From NCBI GenBank assembly GCA_950295325.1, contig OX485804.1:32676001-32740000 (forward strand): a DNA stretch of 64,000 nt. The letters are read 5' to 3'. Shown here one piece after another: positions 36,335 through 48,588 of the stretch. Within the stretch, counting starts at the first letter, position 1, and the number at the start of each line of letters is the position of its first letter. The notes beneath the pieces are model-generated. The model ran no database searches. It was not told the origin of the DNA and saw only the letters and a program-made list of their open reading frames with translations. This DNA is from Polytrichum commune (lineage: Eukaryota > Streptophyta > Polytrichopsida > Polytrichales > Polytrichaceae). Made by a program: the position numbers and the translations under genes.

Positions 36335-38477
36335 GGAGGTTGTGAACACATGGAATGCCCATTCCCGTGAGTTCTTTGCATGGGCCCACGCCGCTCAATA
36401 GGAGGAGTTGGGGGCTCCCCAAGGCCCCGGCCGAAAGGATGACCTCATTGCAAGCACCACTTTGGAGGCGAATCATTTGGGTTTCTCCGTTCGAGTCCAA
36501 ATATTCCACCCCTATCGTTCATGGTGACGTAGATGGATCTACAATGAAAATAGGGTAGAGAATGGTTTAGTTTAAGGTGTCATAATTGATGTTGGTATGG
36601 TTTTATCATCTTTTTCTTTATACCATTCAGGGTTCTATGATGAGGATTTCATGTTTCTTTTTGATATCAACAAGATATGGGTGTTTCGTGATATTTTTGT
36701 TTTCAGTATCAATCATGTCTATATGCCATGCAAGAACCTTTGTATCTAGGCAAAATTGCCCTAATATCAATATGGTCTAGAGTGGTGTTGATTGAAAGAG
36801 TAACTCGGGTGTACAAAGATTCTCTCAACTTGACATGCCCACCAGAATATCAATATTTGACAAATACGAAACATTTGATACCCACAGGTAAGTTCTTTGA
36901 TACCGTTATTGATGTTGGTTGTTGGCACCACGCATCCACCTACATACTAGACCAACACTGGTCATAACACTCTTGAGCCTTGTAAAGATGGACCCTTTCT
37001 ATTGTAGCTTCAAGAGTATATTTTCAAGACTCAACATCACAAATTTATGACGGCTAAATAATCATGTATTTTTTTAAATGTTTAAATAACGTTTAAAAAA
37101 ATCCTTCCTTTCTCGTGTGTCACATTACACTATCGAGAGAAAATATGTTACATGATATAAACAATAAATAAATCGATCACTATATTATACACCACTAGTT
37201 GTGGAAAATTATTTTATATATTACCCTTTGGAAGTTTGTGATGAAGGTCCTCTTGATTGCGTGCATTGATCACCCTATATATGTTTGGTAGGCATTGCTT
37301 CAATGTAATACTTTGATGTGATTGAATCAATGTGAGACAATGTTGATATAAAGTATATGAACCTAAATGAACACGCTTCTTAAATAGCTACTAGTGTACT
37401 ATGCTCTAGGAGTGTCATCCTAGAGTGAAGAGACATGCTGCATTTAGAAGACTTTGACCACTTTATAATTGACGTCCAATTTAGGCTCACATAGCTTATA
37501 AATTTGGAGGTTTGTGATGAAGGTGCATCTATGGTTTGATGGTTCACAAACCTGGGTTCTCAAACACGATGCGATGCACGTTGGCATAGGTGACGACCGT
37601 GAGAAGCTTGGCGTCGCCATAGCTAAGCAAATTGGCCACACTATGTCGTCGCCCACTTTTGTCAAAAATGGTACCCCAGATTTTGGTGCCCACCCCATGC
37701 TCGAATGTCCGGCCATTGTTAGGGGTGACACCCGCCTCCAAAAGGCCGTGTTGGTATGCTAAATGCCACCCAATTACCTCTGGTTGGTAGACAATCTTTT
37801 CCTCCACCCACTCATATGATTCCTTCACAAGAGCCGGCTCCCACCCTGCAACGGTGATTGTTTCCCGGCTCGCTCGAGTATACAATCCCGCATTCATGGC
37901 ACTTCCTCCACCGAGAACACATGCCCTCCGATTCGGAACCCCATCGGCCGATCGAAACGCCTGGATGGGGCTATTGAGGGGCTCATTTCCAGGCTCATAG
38001 TGGTCCACCAAGAGATCGCCCCAACCCTCCATCCGTTTGATGCTCGGGTTCCCGTAAGGGGATCCCCCTCGCTCCAAGAGTAGCACTTTGTAGTGTTGCG
38101 AAAGGGTGGCAGCTAACGCACATCCCGCCGTTCCACCACCCACAATAATATATTGGTAACTCAAGTTTTGGGGCTTGAAGCTCGTGGTCTCATGTATGTC
38201 AAAGTTCACTGGACCTTCACCTGGTAGAGATGTGTCATGTATAATTTCAAAGTTAGGCGCTACAATTGGAAATAGAAAATTAGGTGCAAAATGTTGAAGT
38301 TCATTGCAAAAGAACATCTACACAACATCATACCACTTGTAGAGTTATAAAATGAGTTTGTTTATATCAACAGTCACACCCCAACATGATACTTGACTTC
38401 AAAGTGATATTGAGTGTAATATTAGCATCACTTATGTTGAATTTGAGTACAAGACCCTTCGATCCTAGGCCAACTCT

Positions 38478-38829
38478 CTCGGGGGGGGGGGGGGGGGTAG
38501 TCATTGGTTGGAGTAGCAATATACGTGCGAACAAATGATAGGGTATTTTAAAAACATGGGGGCTAAAAATTATAAATGGACTTAAGAGTAATATAGGGTA
38601 TCAAAAATGGCACTGGACATCTTTAAAGTACTGTAGGGTATGGAATAATAGGTAATTTGGAATTATAAGTAATGCAAGCCATTTTTCTATTAACCCAAAG
38701 TAGAAATTTACATAATGATAGCATGTGAAAAAAAGAAGAGAATTGAAAGTAATACCCCCCTATAAAATAGTGGTTGTTCGCACCTATATCCTTAACTTTT
38801 TAACACACTGCCCCCCCCCCCCCCCCGAG
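38478..38829. mobile_element. MITE in HOTHEAD intron 1, poly-G ends
   Basis: The element begins CTCGGGGG and ends CCCCCGAG. It is flanked by CCAACTCT on both sides (38,470-38,477 and 38,830-38,837). Next to the ends are G17/C16 homopolymers. The inner arms share an imperfect ATA(C/G)GTGCGAACAA block. At 352 bp it is non-coding. The homopolymers probably grew from the shorter CTCGGGGGG terminus seen in the 40.2-kb copy. Confidence 0.88.
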
Positions 38830-40237
38830 CCAACTCTATAATGTTGGGCATGTTGAATATTTGTATCACATCATTATTCAAGGCATGCACTATGCTTTTA
38901 TGTTAAGCTCAATACTAGAGGCTTCAAGAATGTGCACATATATATATATAATATATGTATTATGTGCACACTTATCAAGCCTTTGCGACATGTACACTTT
39001 CCTATAATCTTGGTTCAAGGAACCCATTGAGTTACAAGGCCTTCATTTCTAGGAATGAAATGCGAGCATAGGCTAGTGGCCAATTGATCTTATTGGGTCC
39101 TTGACCTCATTGTCACCTATCTTAGGAGGTGAAACCAACACACTTCCTCTAGATTAAATTCAAATTGATGTGCAAAATGTAATCATCTCCAATACATCTT
39201 GGAAGAGATGCAAATGATGTAAAGGGAGGAGTCTCCCAACCACTCAACTAGAATGTTCATATGCATTGTTTGCACGAGGTTAATGTTTTTGAGTTGACCA
39301 CTCGCTCCACTTGTAACATGTAATAAGTGGCGCAAGCACACAAGTTTTTGGCTGACCTTAGATCATATAACATCATAACATCATTCAACCTTTGAAACTT
39401 GTTCTTTTTCCAAACCTAATGAATCCTACTCCCCCTCTTCCATCCACTCCAAATTCATGCTAATTGAATCAAGATTTTGCATCCCGCATTTTTCTTCTAG
39501 AATCAAAGTGCAAACAAGTAAATTTTTTTGCAAAGAAAGAGAAACACGTTGTCTCCACTTCATAATTAATGTAATGAAATTGTATGTTGTACCTTTAAAT
39601 TCCGCAACCACTTGAGCAAACAAATGAATGCCACAAACTAGTTTAAGGAGTATTAAGAAGGTGAATGATGTTGTTGGTGCACCCATGGTTTTATTGTTTG
39701 TGCCTCTTGCAACTATTCTCGACCTTGCCTTCAACACAAATTTTCTATAAGCTATCTATATGGGGTGTGGTATCTAGCTTCTAAGACTTCAAAAATTTCT
39801 GCACTAATAAAAGATAACTCCTTTGCAAGTAAATGGTGTGAGAGAGATGATGTTGGTGGGTGAGAGAATGGCCTTCCAAATAAGGTGTTGGAGGCATTTG
39901 TACTATGCATATATATACATACATATTCGTGACAATTAAATCATAAACCTAGTTGTAGATCCACCGCTTGTTATTGCATATAAGTAGTTCCTTTTTTCCT
40001 ACTTTGAAAGTGATAGTAAGCCGCCTTCTAGGCACATGTTACAAGATGGTCAATGCACCTTGACGATTGGACATCTAACCTTTTTATGACAAGGTCGATG
40101 TGTGTTTGTCGAACACCAACCTTAACCCCTTTATCCAAGGAGATCACATTGTGTGCTCATGCGTCAAGTTTGCTTCTTTAGTTAGGACTTTTATGAAAAT
40201 AAAGTCTTTCTACGGGTGCATAGTGTTGAAGGTCTCC

Positions 40238-40520
40238 CTCGGGGGGTTCACTGGCGAAAATCGTAAAAAACGTGCAATAAAAAATAGGGTCCAATATATT
40301 CATTGTAGATAAATTTTATAAAAATGTACATGTAAAATAGGGGATTTTAAAATAATGAAACATGTTTACATGTAAAATACCATCACATATAATATTTTCA
40401 GGCTTTTTACATGTAAAATACCATCACCTTATAATATTTTCTGCAAGGTAAATAACCCCCTAATAAATAGGTCCCGAACGCACGTGTATGCAAAATATAA
40501 GAGGGAGTGAACCCCCCGAG
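40238..40520. mobile_element. MITE upstream of HOTHEAD, same family
   Basis: The ends are CTCGGGGGGTTCACTGGCG on the left and, reversed from the right, CTCGGGGGGTTCACTCCC. The 8-bp duplications are AGGTCTCC (40,230-40,237 and 40,521-40,528). Internally it has ACACGTGCGTTC, like the other two copies. It lies about 550 bp upstream of the HOTHEAD start codon. Immediately outside is an (AAAAG)n microsatellite (about 40,533-40,568). Confidence 0.9.
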
Positions 40521-40568
40521 AGGTCTCCTCTAAGAAAAGGAAAGAAAAGAAAAGAAAAGAAAAGAAAA

Positions 40569-43500
40569 CTAATATCGGTGATTATATCGTTGTGAATGTG
40601 AGCCTCTTTGTCCAACACTGTCCATGGAATGTTCTTGTTTGGGACGGGTGGTCTCCTTTGCATTGATGTTTTGAATGATGAATTTAGAAAATCTATGATA
40701 TGCGTTTATTTTTTGGTTTCAACCACTGAACGGTTTTCCAAACAAATCTACACTGATAGAATGTGTAATTAGGTTGGCTTTCCAAATAAGTTCCCTCTTT
40801 ACCCATGCAAAATGTTTTGGGTCAAAAAACTTAGATCACAAATTCTTCTAACAATGTTTATGCATTTGTAGAGTAACCATATGGAAAACAATATGTTTAT
40901 ATTTTTGTATCGTTGTAGTATATATTCAAATAGTTTGGAATGTCGATAAATTAGCAAATTGCTCATACATATCAATGTAGTTGATTACCCCAGAATAGAA
41001 TCGAATTGGGTTCTAATCTTTAATTTATATAAGAATCCAAGAAACATTTCTTGGAAATTAGTTATAAAAATGCACATATTAAGTCTTAATTTGGACTAAC
41101 ACTCAAAGTTCAATACCCTTTAGGTAACTGCATTTTCAAGTCATTGATTCATATATGAATGAAATGGATGATATATAAAAGAATCAAATGTCAAGCTTTC
41201 ATTTAATTCACAAACATTTATTCACATTGTCCAAGGCCAACCAGTTACATGTTGACATCTTTTGGTTTTCTTTATTGATTTGAGGCATATTTGACATATT
41301 CTTGAATGATGGGTAAGTTTCCTTAAGTCTTGAACTTCAACTGGTTATTTCTCAAACTCAACTAGTTCATATGTAACTAGCGGTCAGTTTTGTCCGGTCG
41401 TTGAAATATTCCTATAATGTCTCCCCTCCCCCCCTTGACCCCCCAATTAACGGATACAAATTCTCAATAATCAAAAGAAAAAGGCCTATAATAATAACTA
41501 GGACAACCGAACTAACACATCTATTGCTAGTTTTTCTCTAAATCCTAGGGCCCCCTCTTGTACATCTACCTTTACTTTGACATTCTTAATAGCCTTTGTA
41601 AATGTACACCAGAGAAAAATAATACCTCTCCCTTATGCATACTATGTACACTAATGCCTCAAATTATTCCCCTTCTTACATTCACGTTAGTTCATACATG
41701 GTATGACGAGTCCACCCCTTGGGTTATCTCCAGCTTCACCCTTGCTTGAACTGCTATAATCCCCTATATATGTATGTCCTTGTTATACATTTATGTACGC
41801 CATCCAAAGTTCCATAATGCATTATATGGCTATAATGTATCTACATTGCCAAGAAAAAAGATACCCTTGCCCTATGAATATTTTGTAAACCACAATCAAA
41901 ATTAATACCCCTATTGGCGCACCCACGCTACAAGTACAGAAATCCAATGCACCACTTGTGCAAAAAAACCTTAGGTAGGAGTATAGAGGTTGGTTGTAAA
42001 GATGTAAGGTAAGTAGACCTAAAACAAACACTTTAAGTGTTGAGCATTTATATGGTTAGTGCATAGTTCACCCAAAGGTGGGTAGGCAAGGTAGGCAAGG
42101 TAGATGAATCTTTAATGGTTACTTTTCCAACTAGCCCATTTCTATGAGGACATGAAATTACACAACTGGTATGTGATGGTTGGCAAGTCAAACTCGAGGA
42201 TGTGTCAACTTTCTTTAATAATTTTGGAGCTCATATAAATATCTTATTCATTGTCAAAATGAAGAATCTTGTGCTCATTAAATGATTATATAGGTCCCCC
42301 TCCCCCTCCCAATTATGTTGATTATTGAACTTAGAATGATTAACATATTTTGAGCATGTAGTCCAGTCTCTTTTAAACACATGCCTTTTTGGTGTTTGCT
42401 CTTGGTTGCACATCTAACCATGAAACCAGTCAATTACGGGTGTCTTATTAAGATACGTAACCAAAGCATGCACGTCTACCTTAGGTAGAGGACATTATAT
42501 GTGTGGGTAGGGAGGAAAGTGGGTAGATAGAGATGGTTGTGCACATCTTAATCCTTTATCGTACATGACATAATCACTTCTAAAAGAGTTCTAGAATGTC
42601 CATATAGATAGATACATATAATGAATCAAAGTGGACTATAACCCACCCAAATAAGTGTTAATTGATGTGATATGCAAAATTTAAGGGCTCCAAGCCACGA
42701 CTTTCTTGATATATATATATATGAAGTGAAGTATACATGAATTCAAATGGTAAGTATGTATACATTCTCAAGAGTCAAAATTGATATGTCACCTTAGGCA
42801 CGCGGGTCATGTTGACAATTAGAGGATGTGACACTACTAGGCTTCTAGGCCTCTAGTTTAGGACGTTCATTAGTAGTGTACATGACACTAGATACCATGA
42901 AGATGTAGTGGATACCCAATGGGTCATGTGAAATTAACAAAATCTAGAGATACTATACATTTTGGTAGCACTTTTAAAATTGTCAATAGTGAGGTGGAGG
43001 ATGCATATTGTGAATGAGCATGTTATCCAAATAACTATATGGTTGTTTCCTCATGCCGATCAAGGTGCCAAAAGTGTGTCCATCAATCATGTGCTAATTT
43101 TCTCTCAATAACCACCTCTTCCATGGCATAAAGATATACCAAAGGAGGAAAGAACAAGAAACCCACATTATGCTAAAAATAATATATTCTCTAGTCACAG
43201 CCCCAGGCTAGATCAAACTTGCCCGCACCTACGTGGGAACTCTTCCTTGTTGGGAACCAATGTGAGAATTACAAATATTCAAGTTGACATCACTTTCATT
43301 ATGCCCAAGTTAATTTATGGAGTTCCTCCACATGCCAAAAGAGCTTAACGGCAAAAGTGACCAGGTATTGTTACATTGGTTCCCAATAGGGAAGAGTTCA
43401 CGCAAGTGCGGGGTAATTTTGACTGGGTATTCTCACATTGGGAATGTGAGAAATATCATTAGGGAATATTTTGTGGAATATTATTGTCAGTCCCACATAA

Positions 43501-46250
43501 CATTGTTATGGATCTGAATAATGTTATGCAATGCCGATTGATTGTTTTAAAGAAAGAGGAAGATTAAGGCAAGAAACTATGAGTGTCTTGAGCGGGACGA
43601 GTTTAGATACCAATAAACTATTACTCCCACAAGAGGAAGTTGCTCGGATGGAGGAATGAAAGGACTTGGCATTCGTTTCTACCTCCATGAATATTCCGAT
43701 GGGTTGTGTGGCACTACTCCACCATGCGAGCGGACAATGGACTTTTAAGTTAAGCATCAACTTGAGAGGACGCTTTCAAACACTTTTAGTTCCATCTACT
43801 CCAAAGGTTACTTAAATTAAGTAGGGTCGGTTCAATGTCCCATAACATTACTCAATGACGTGGGCCCTCAGAATAGAACAATGGGATGTGGGGAGTTTAG
43901 TTCGAATTTGAGTCTCCTTGCGCAACTTTTCGAGCATCCCATTATTATATTCTGAGGGTCCACTGAACAAGAGATGAGCGCTCAGTAATGTTATGCTTGA
44001 GAGATTTTTGGACATAATCGATCGATGCCCTAGTGTCTCCCACTCCAACAAGTTACATGTTGGCATCTCTTGATTCTTTACTAGAGTGGGGTGTAGTCTA
44101 TAAATTCCTCTAAAATGATGGGTGGTTTACTTGAAGTCTAGACCTTCAACCGGTTATTTCTCATACTCAACCGGTTCATGTGTAACTAGCGGTCGGTTCT
44201 CCCCATTCGTTGCATGAAAGTGTACAATGTGAGGGCCCTTTTCCATGTTATATTGTATTTTCACACTAGAGCTCGGTTCGACATGTAAGGGTTGCATTCT
44301 ATAGGAAATTTACCACATGTGTCGTTACCGCATTGGTCGGGGCCCCAACATATTTCCAAGTGACAAAGCGCGTTTCCCAAGTCAAATTGTTGGAGCTTGA
44401 GCCAGATAGCCTTCTATGATAGTCAACTCAACGCATTGAAATATGTGCAACCCGATCCATCACAAATTATGAAGTGAAGGGCCCTTTCTAGGCTAAAAGA
44501 CGGTTTGACTACCCACAATACATACTCCCTCATGTGACATGTGTCGACTATACATAGTAACTTAGGATGAGAAGTCAATTCATACTTGACTTATGTATTT
44601 GCACCACAACAATGTGCATCTAGTATTGAAATAACATTATAATAGTATTTCATTGTTGGTGTTTTAGTAGACTCATTCCACGATCGATTCGGTCACGAAA
44701 GTCTACAATGTGATGCAAGGGCCACTTTCCATGTGATAGTCAACTCGACCCACCGTTGACCTTAGAGTTCGCCATTCCCATGTAAAATATAATCTTTTAA
44801 CCCATCACAAATCTTGAAGGAATCGAAACCCTAGATGGGCCAATACATGGGTTGATGACCCCCGCATGTGACATGTGTCTCAACATGTCTTACCCGAGGT
44901 TTGGATCTACGCTTCAATAGTCAAGGGACATGAGTGTTCATTGATCAACTTGGCATGGTTCAAAAAATTTCATGGATGCTTGATTTCAAGTTAGAAACAA
45001 AACAAAACCAAAAAAAAAAAAAAAAAACTTAAATATCACTTCTTAAAATCATAAATCCCTTAAAAGGTTTTCTTGGGGTTTCGGATTGTGCAATGCATGG
45101 AGGAACCCAAACCTTTCATATGACTTTCTTCAATGGTTCACAACCGTCCGGTGCTTGAGGGTGGATACTTCATACCATGTATGAACTAACATGAGTGTAA
45201 GAACAAGTATCATTTGAGGTATTATTTTTCTTTAAATTGTACATTTAAAAAGGAAATAATGAATTCTAAAGTAGAGGTAGTTGTACAAAAGGGGCCCCTA
45301 AAATTTAGGATTTTTTTCGACAATAGATGTGTTCGTTCGATCCAATTCACATCATCCGTTGTCGTCATATAGTAAAAATCATCAATAACTACCATGTCCA
45401 TTCTTGTTAGGGTTTGCATTTGGGTTCTTTTTACAAACTTGAGATTTGCTCTCCGAAATTGTGGCTAAATTATTGTGCTCTCGTCATGATTATTTAGTTA
45501 ATATAAGCATGGTGACCATACAAACAAATAGCCAAGTATTTCAAGTGTAAGAAGTTTGTTTGTTGATAAACTATAGTGACCGGCTACAACTAAGGATCCA
45601 TCTTGAACAACTACACTAAATATCATATGGTATTTAATATCGCTATGGTAACTTTTCAAATGACACTTCTTGTGAACACGTAAACAAATATTGTCATGGA
45701 TGATGGATGAGATCATCCATTGGCCAAAACCCTTCGGCCGACGCTAAACCTCTCCCTATGAACTTTCAAGGGGAGGTGGATAGGGGCCGATCAACCCCCA
45801 CCAAATGTTTAAAAAAAACAAAGAGAAAAGGATCCCGTCCAAAAACTGTTGCTTGCTCCGCTTGACTTCAAAAAATAAAATTGTCCTTGCATTCTTGAAG
45901 GCCGCTTATGCATATAGTCCATATTGAGTGCAGTTCATCTTCAAGGTCCAAAATCCAATATATATGTTCACTTCCATTGAGTAAATAAGCAATCAATAGG
46001 GATTCCATTTCCAATGTGAAATTGTCAATGAAGCATGTAATTAACTCAGAAGTAAAAAATATTACAAAACCCTCTTTAGCACCGAGGTTATAATTTTTGT
46101 GACTTACCATTGAAAGGGTCTTTGTCATTTTAAAATGGGACTGACATTGGTGTTTTATTTTAGTATGTTCATTTTATGATATTTTTGTTGATGCCTTCTA
46201 CTTTTACAAAGTTTTCATACACATTCAAACTAATAAAGTGTGATTGAATG
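40569..46250. other. Long intergenic stretch, dispersed repeats, no gene
   Basis: No protein family was recognised. Segments about 41,228-41,420 and 44,044-44,230 are direct copies (CAGTTACATGTTGACATC / AAGTTACATGTTGGCATC; GTAACTAGCGGTC in both). The block ATTGAACTTAGAATGATTA at 42,322 recurs at 34,528. Near 43,865-43,960 a small inverted pair (CCCTCAGAATA / TATTCTGAGGG) is present. A poly-A run lies at about 45,011-45,027. Short plus-strand coding-like text near 43,600-43,780 could not be assigned. Confidence 0.4.
43222..43413. repeat. Foldback element with ~50-bp arms
   Basis: CCCGCACCTACGTGGGAACT to TGGGAACCAATGTGAGAA on the left is mirrored by TTACATTGGTTCCCAATAGG to AGTTCACGCAAGTGCGGG on the right. 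A third partial arm (GGTATTCTCACATTGGGAA) follows at about 43,424. It is probably a MITE; the duplication was not resolved. Confidence 0.6.
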
Positions 46251-48588
46251 TAATTAAGTGTAAATGACCGGCACACCTTAGTTTCAGAGCCCCCATGCCA
46301 TCCTCTACCCTGTAATGGTTGCCATAAGCCCCAATATACACAAGGTTCACAAAACAGTATGGAAACATTTTAAGAAATGCAGTGATGGCCAAAGACTTGA
46401 AGTTTTGCAGCCCAGTCCATTCATAACCTCATGTACGCATGCACAAAGTATATGAATTTGGACAGATATCTACTTATAATGCAAAAGTGCATGAGAAATT
46501 GCGTACATTCTGCTGTTCACTGCTTCAAGCTCCGATATTTTTAAGTTTGGCTTGGTCAATTCCACTGGCCAACTGGACCTCATCTCCAATGAGACTTACA
46601 CAAAATGTTGAAGGCATGAAATCTTCGGAGTCAGGTGTGTGGCCCTAATTGAGGGCATTTCCACCTACACAAACAATTTGAGCTGTTGGATCGGATTAAA
46701 ATTCGTCTCATCCAGTCAGCAGTTGCAAAGCACACAGATTGTCAACTGATATTTCAGAATTAGAATTAAGATACAACAGTTATACGGAGTTCAATACCAG
46801 GCTGATTATCGAGCAGCAGGAATTTCTCTGCAGATGCAACCGTTTCCACCTTTGATCATTTCAAGATGTTCCAACTGCATCCCTCAAAAGGTCCCAGTGG
46901 AGTAATGCTCAACGGAACTTCACGATCCATGCTAGTTGCTGTTCAAGAATTGTTGGCCAGCTTAAATAAATCAGTTGCAGCTGGGTTGCACTGTGAGATT
47001 GATGTGGGAATCTCTCATCAAACCTCGAGAATCGTGTACAAAAAGGATTGGAGAAAACTACCAAAATATTTACCTAGGTCTCGACCATGCTTCCTGGCGT
47101 AAAATAATTGCCAGTAAAATGTAGAGGCAAAATCGGACCTGTCAATGACGTCCATTCAAATCCTTCTGCAGCATCCTTCTTCATTTTTTGACCCAAAGAC
47201 GTAATAATATGAAAGTGCATAGAGGATGCCTGCAAAGCTTTTAACAGGTTGAGGTTTTCACACAAAGCACTAAAGAGTTTTGATTACATGGAGATTTATC
47301 CTCTGGAGCCAAATTTGATCACGTTGCAAGATTTGTGGGCTATTGAAAAATCAGAACCCATGGTCTTGCAGCAAGCTGAAGCCATCCAAATAGGATACCC
47401 AGTGTAGTGTGCAAGCCGTAGATCATAGAACCACTTCACGCGGAAGTCCTTCATTGAGATACTCACAAACCAACCACATTGAGGAAGATGGATATGGACA
47501 AAAAGCACGGAATCATGGATTTTGAGAAAACTGCTGCTCCTTCTGATATTTGAGAAAACTCTGCTGTTCCCTAGATCACCCTTACAAATTGAACTATTCC
47601 TTGAGTTTACAAGTTTGCTGCACTTGAGCTCACTTATTATACTTGAAATCTGCTCCGCAATTGTCCAACTCTGCTGATAGTTGTGCCCATTTGATAAAAG
47701 CATGAGGAATCATATCCAAAATCCTTCTCCATACTTGTGAGCTCCAACATAAAAGTCCTACTAATAGTAGGTCGCCTCAGCTTTACAACCCTTCTGAAAC
47801 AAAAGGTAATCACATCAGCACATGGACTGACCAACAATTCATCATGACTTACCCTCAGCACCAGAAAAGAACCTCACGCCAAACAGGCAAAGCTGGATTG
47901 TACTCACCTCCAAACATGATCATCAAGTGCCATTGGGCATGACACACTAAGTAGGAACCTGATAAATCTGTGCAGTAAGATTATTTTAGGGACAAACAAG
48001 CTGAAGTCCTTTAATCTTCCTGAGCACATGTTCTTGCCAATCCGGCTGTACTCACTACAGACGCCTTCTAAATGTCACCTCTTGACCACAGTCCGATGCA
48101 TACACCAGGCACAAATAACTTCCTGAACTTGTTGACTACTTTGGGATGTAGAATCGAATGTCAAGATCAACCATGAGCTATAGAATGTCTACAGTTGAAC
48201 TTGCAAAGAAAAGCTTTAGCACTCCCACACCTGAACTCAAGCCACAAGTTGTTGTTGCCCAGACCATGGTGGACCACTCACCATTGTCTGTAGAAGCAAA
48301 AAGCTCCTTGCAGGAATTCTGAAGCAAAGTCTTCATTCCTATGAGTCAGACATTCTCCAAAAAACTTGGACCATGTTGTCGTCATGCCTTGAAGCAAGTG
48401 CACCAATTGCTGCGTTTTGAATCTATGTTATACACCTTTTCTGTGTAAGCTGGCAAGCCCATGAATTTACATTTCACCAGCTGTGCAGATATCTCCACCT
48501 CTTTATGTTCAACTGCTTCATCGTCGTGGTCCTGGTGCAGTACAGTAGAAGTGAACCCGTAAGTTTTCAAATAACAAGCATACAGATC
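46251..48588 (-). other. Downstream region of the phosphatase gene
   Basis: Composition resembles transcribed non-coding DNA, and the region may hold 3' untranslated exons or introns of the phosphatase gene. Open stretches on the minus strand (47,296-47,703; 48,382-48,570 with HKEVEISAQLVKCKFMGLPA) do not show a family. The second could be an alternative terminal exon, but its frame is closed by TAA just upstream of any acceptor I could fit in phase. Confidence 0.3.

Larger units (their letters stand above)
34741..39686 (-). pseudogene. HOTHEAD-like GMC oxidoreductase, broken
   Basis: FAD-dependent GMC oxidoreductase of the plant HOTHEAD/mandelonitrile-lyase-like group; HOTHEAD is linked to cutin omega-hydroxy fatty acid oxidation. 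Four exons. Exon 1 is 39,686-39,593, with signal peptide FLILLKLVCGIHLFA and donor AAAG|GTACAA. Exon 2 is 38,259-37,552 after TTGTAG: FAD fold YIIVGGGTAGCALAATLSQ, then GGGSAMNAGLYTRA. Exon 3 is 36,511-35,665: [16 protein letters not shown], then DNPCNPIFILSPKPVE. Exon 4 is 35,223-34,741: active-site TTIWHYHGG. Phases agree across the junctions. Lesions: a 411-bp MITE in exon 3 (35,924-36,334); a one-base frameshift near 35,030-35,045; and loss of about 13 bp after HYHGG that makes TAG at 34,860-34,862, cutting off VVDGSTFTSSPGSNPQAMVM, which carries the second catalytic position. Exons 1 and 2 are clean, so the loss looks recent. Confidence 0.92.

Noticed and set aside
47296-47703. 135-codon frame on the minus strand as an extra exon of the phosphatase
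   Set aside because: It shows no similarity to PhoD C-termini that I can see, and no acceptor fits the phase of the preceding exon.
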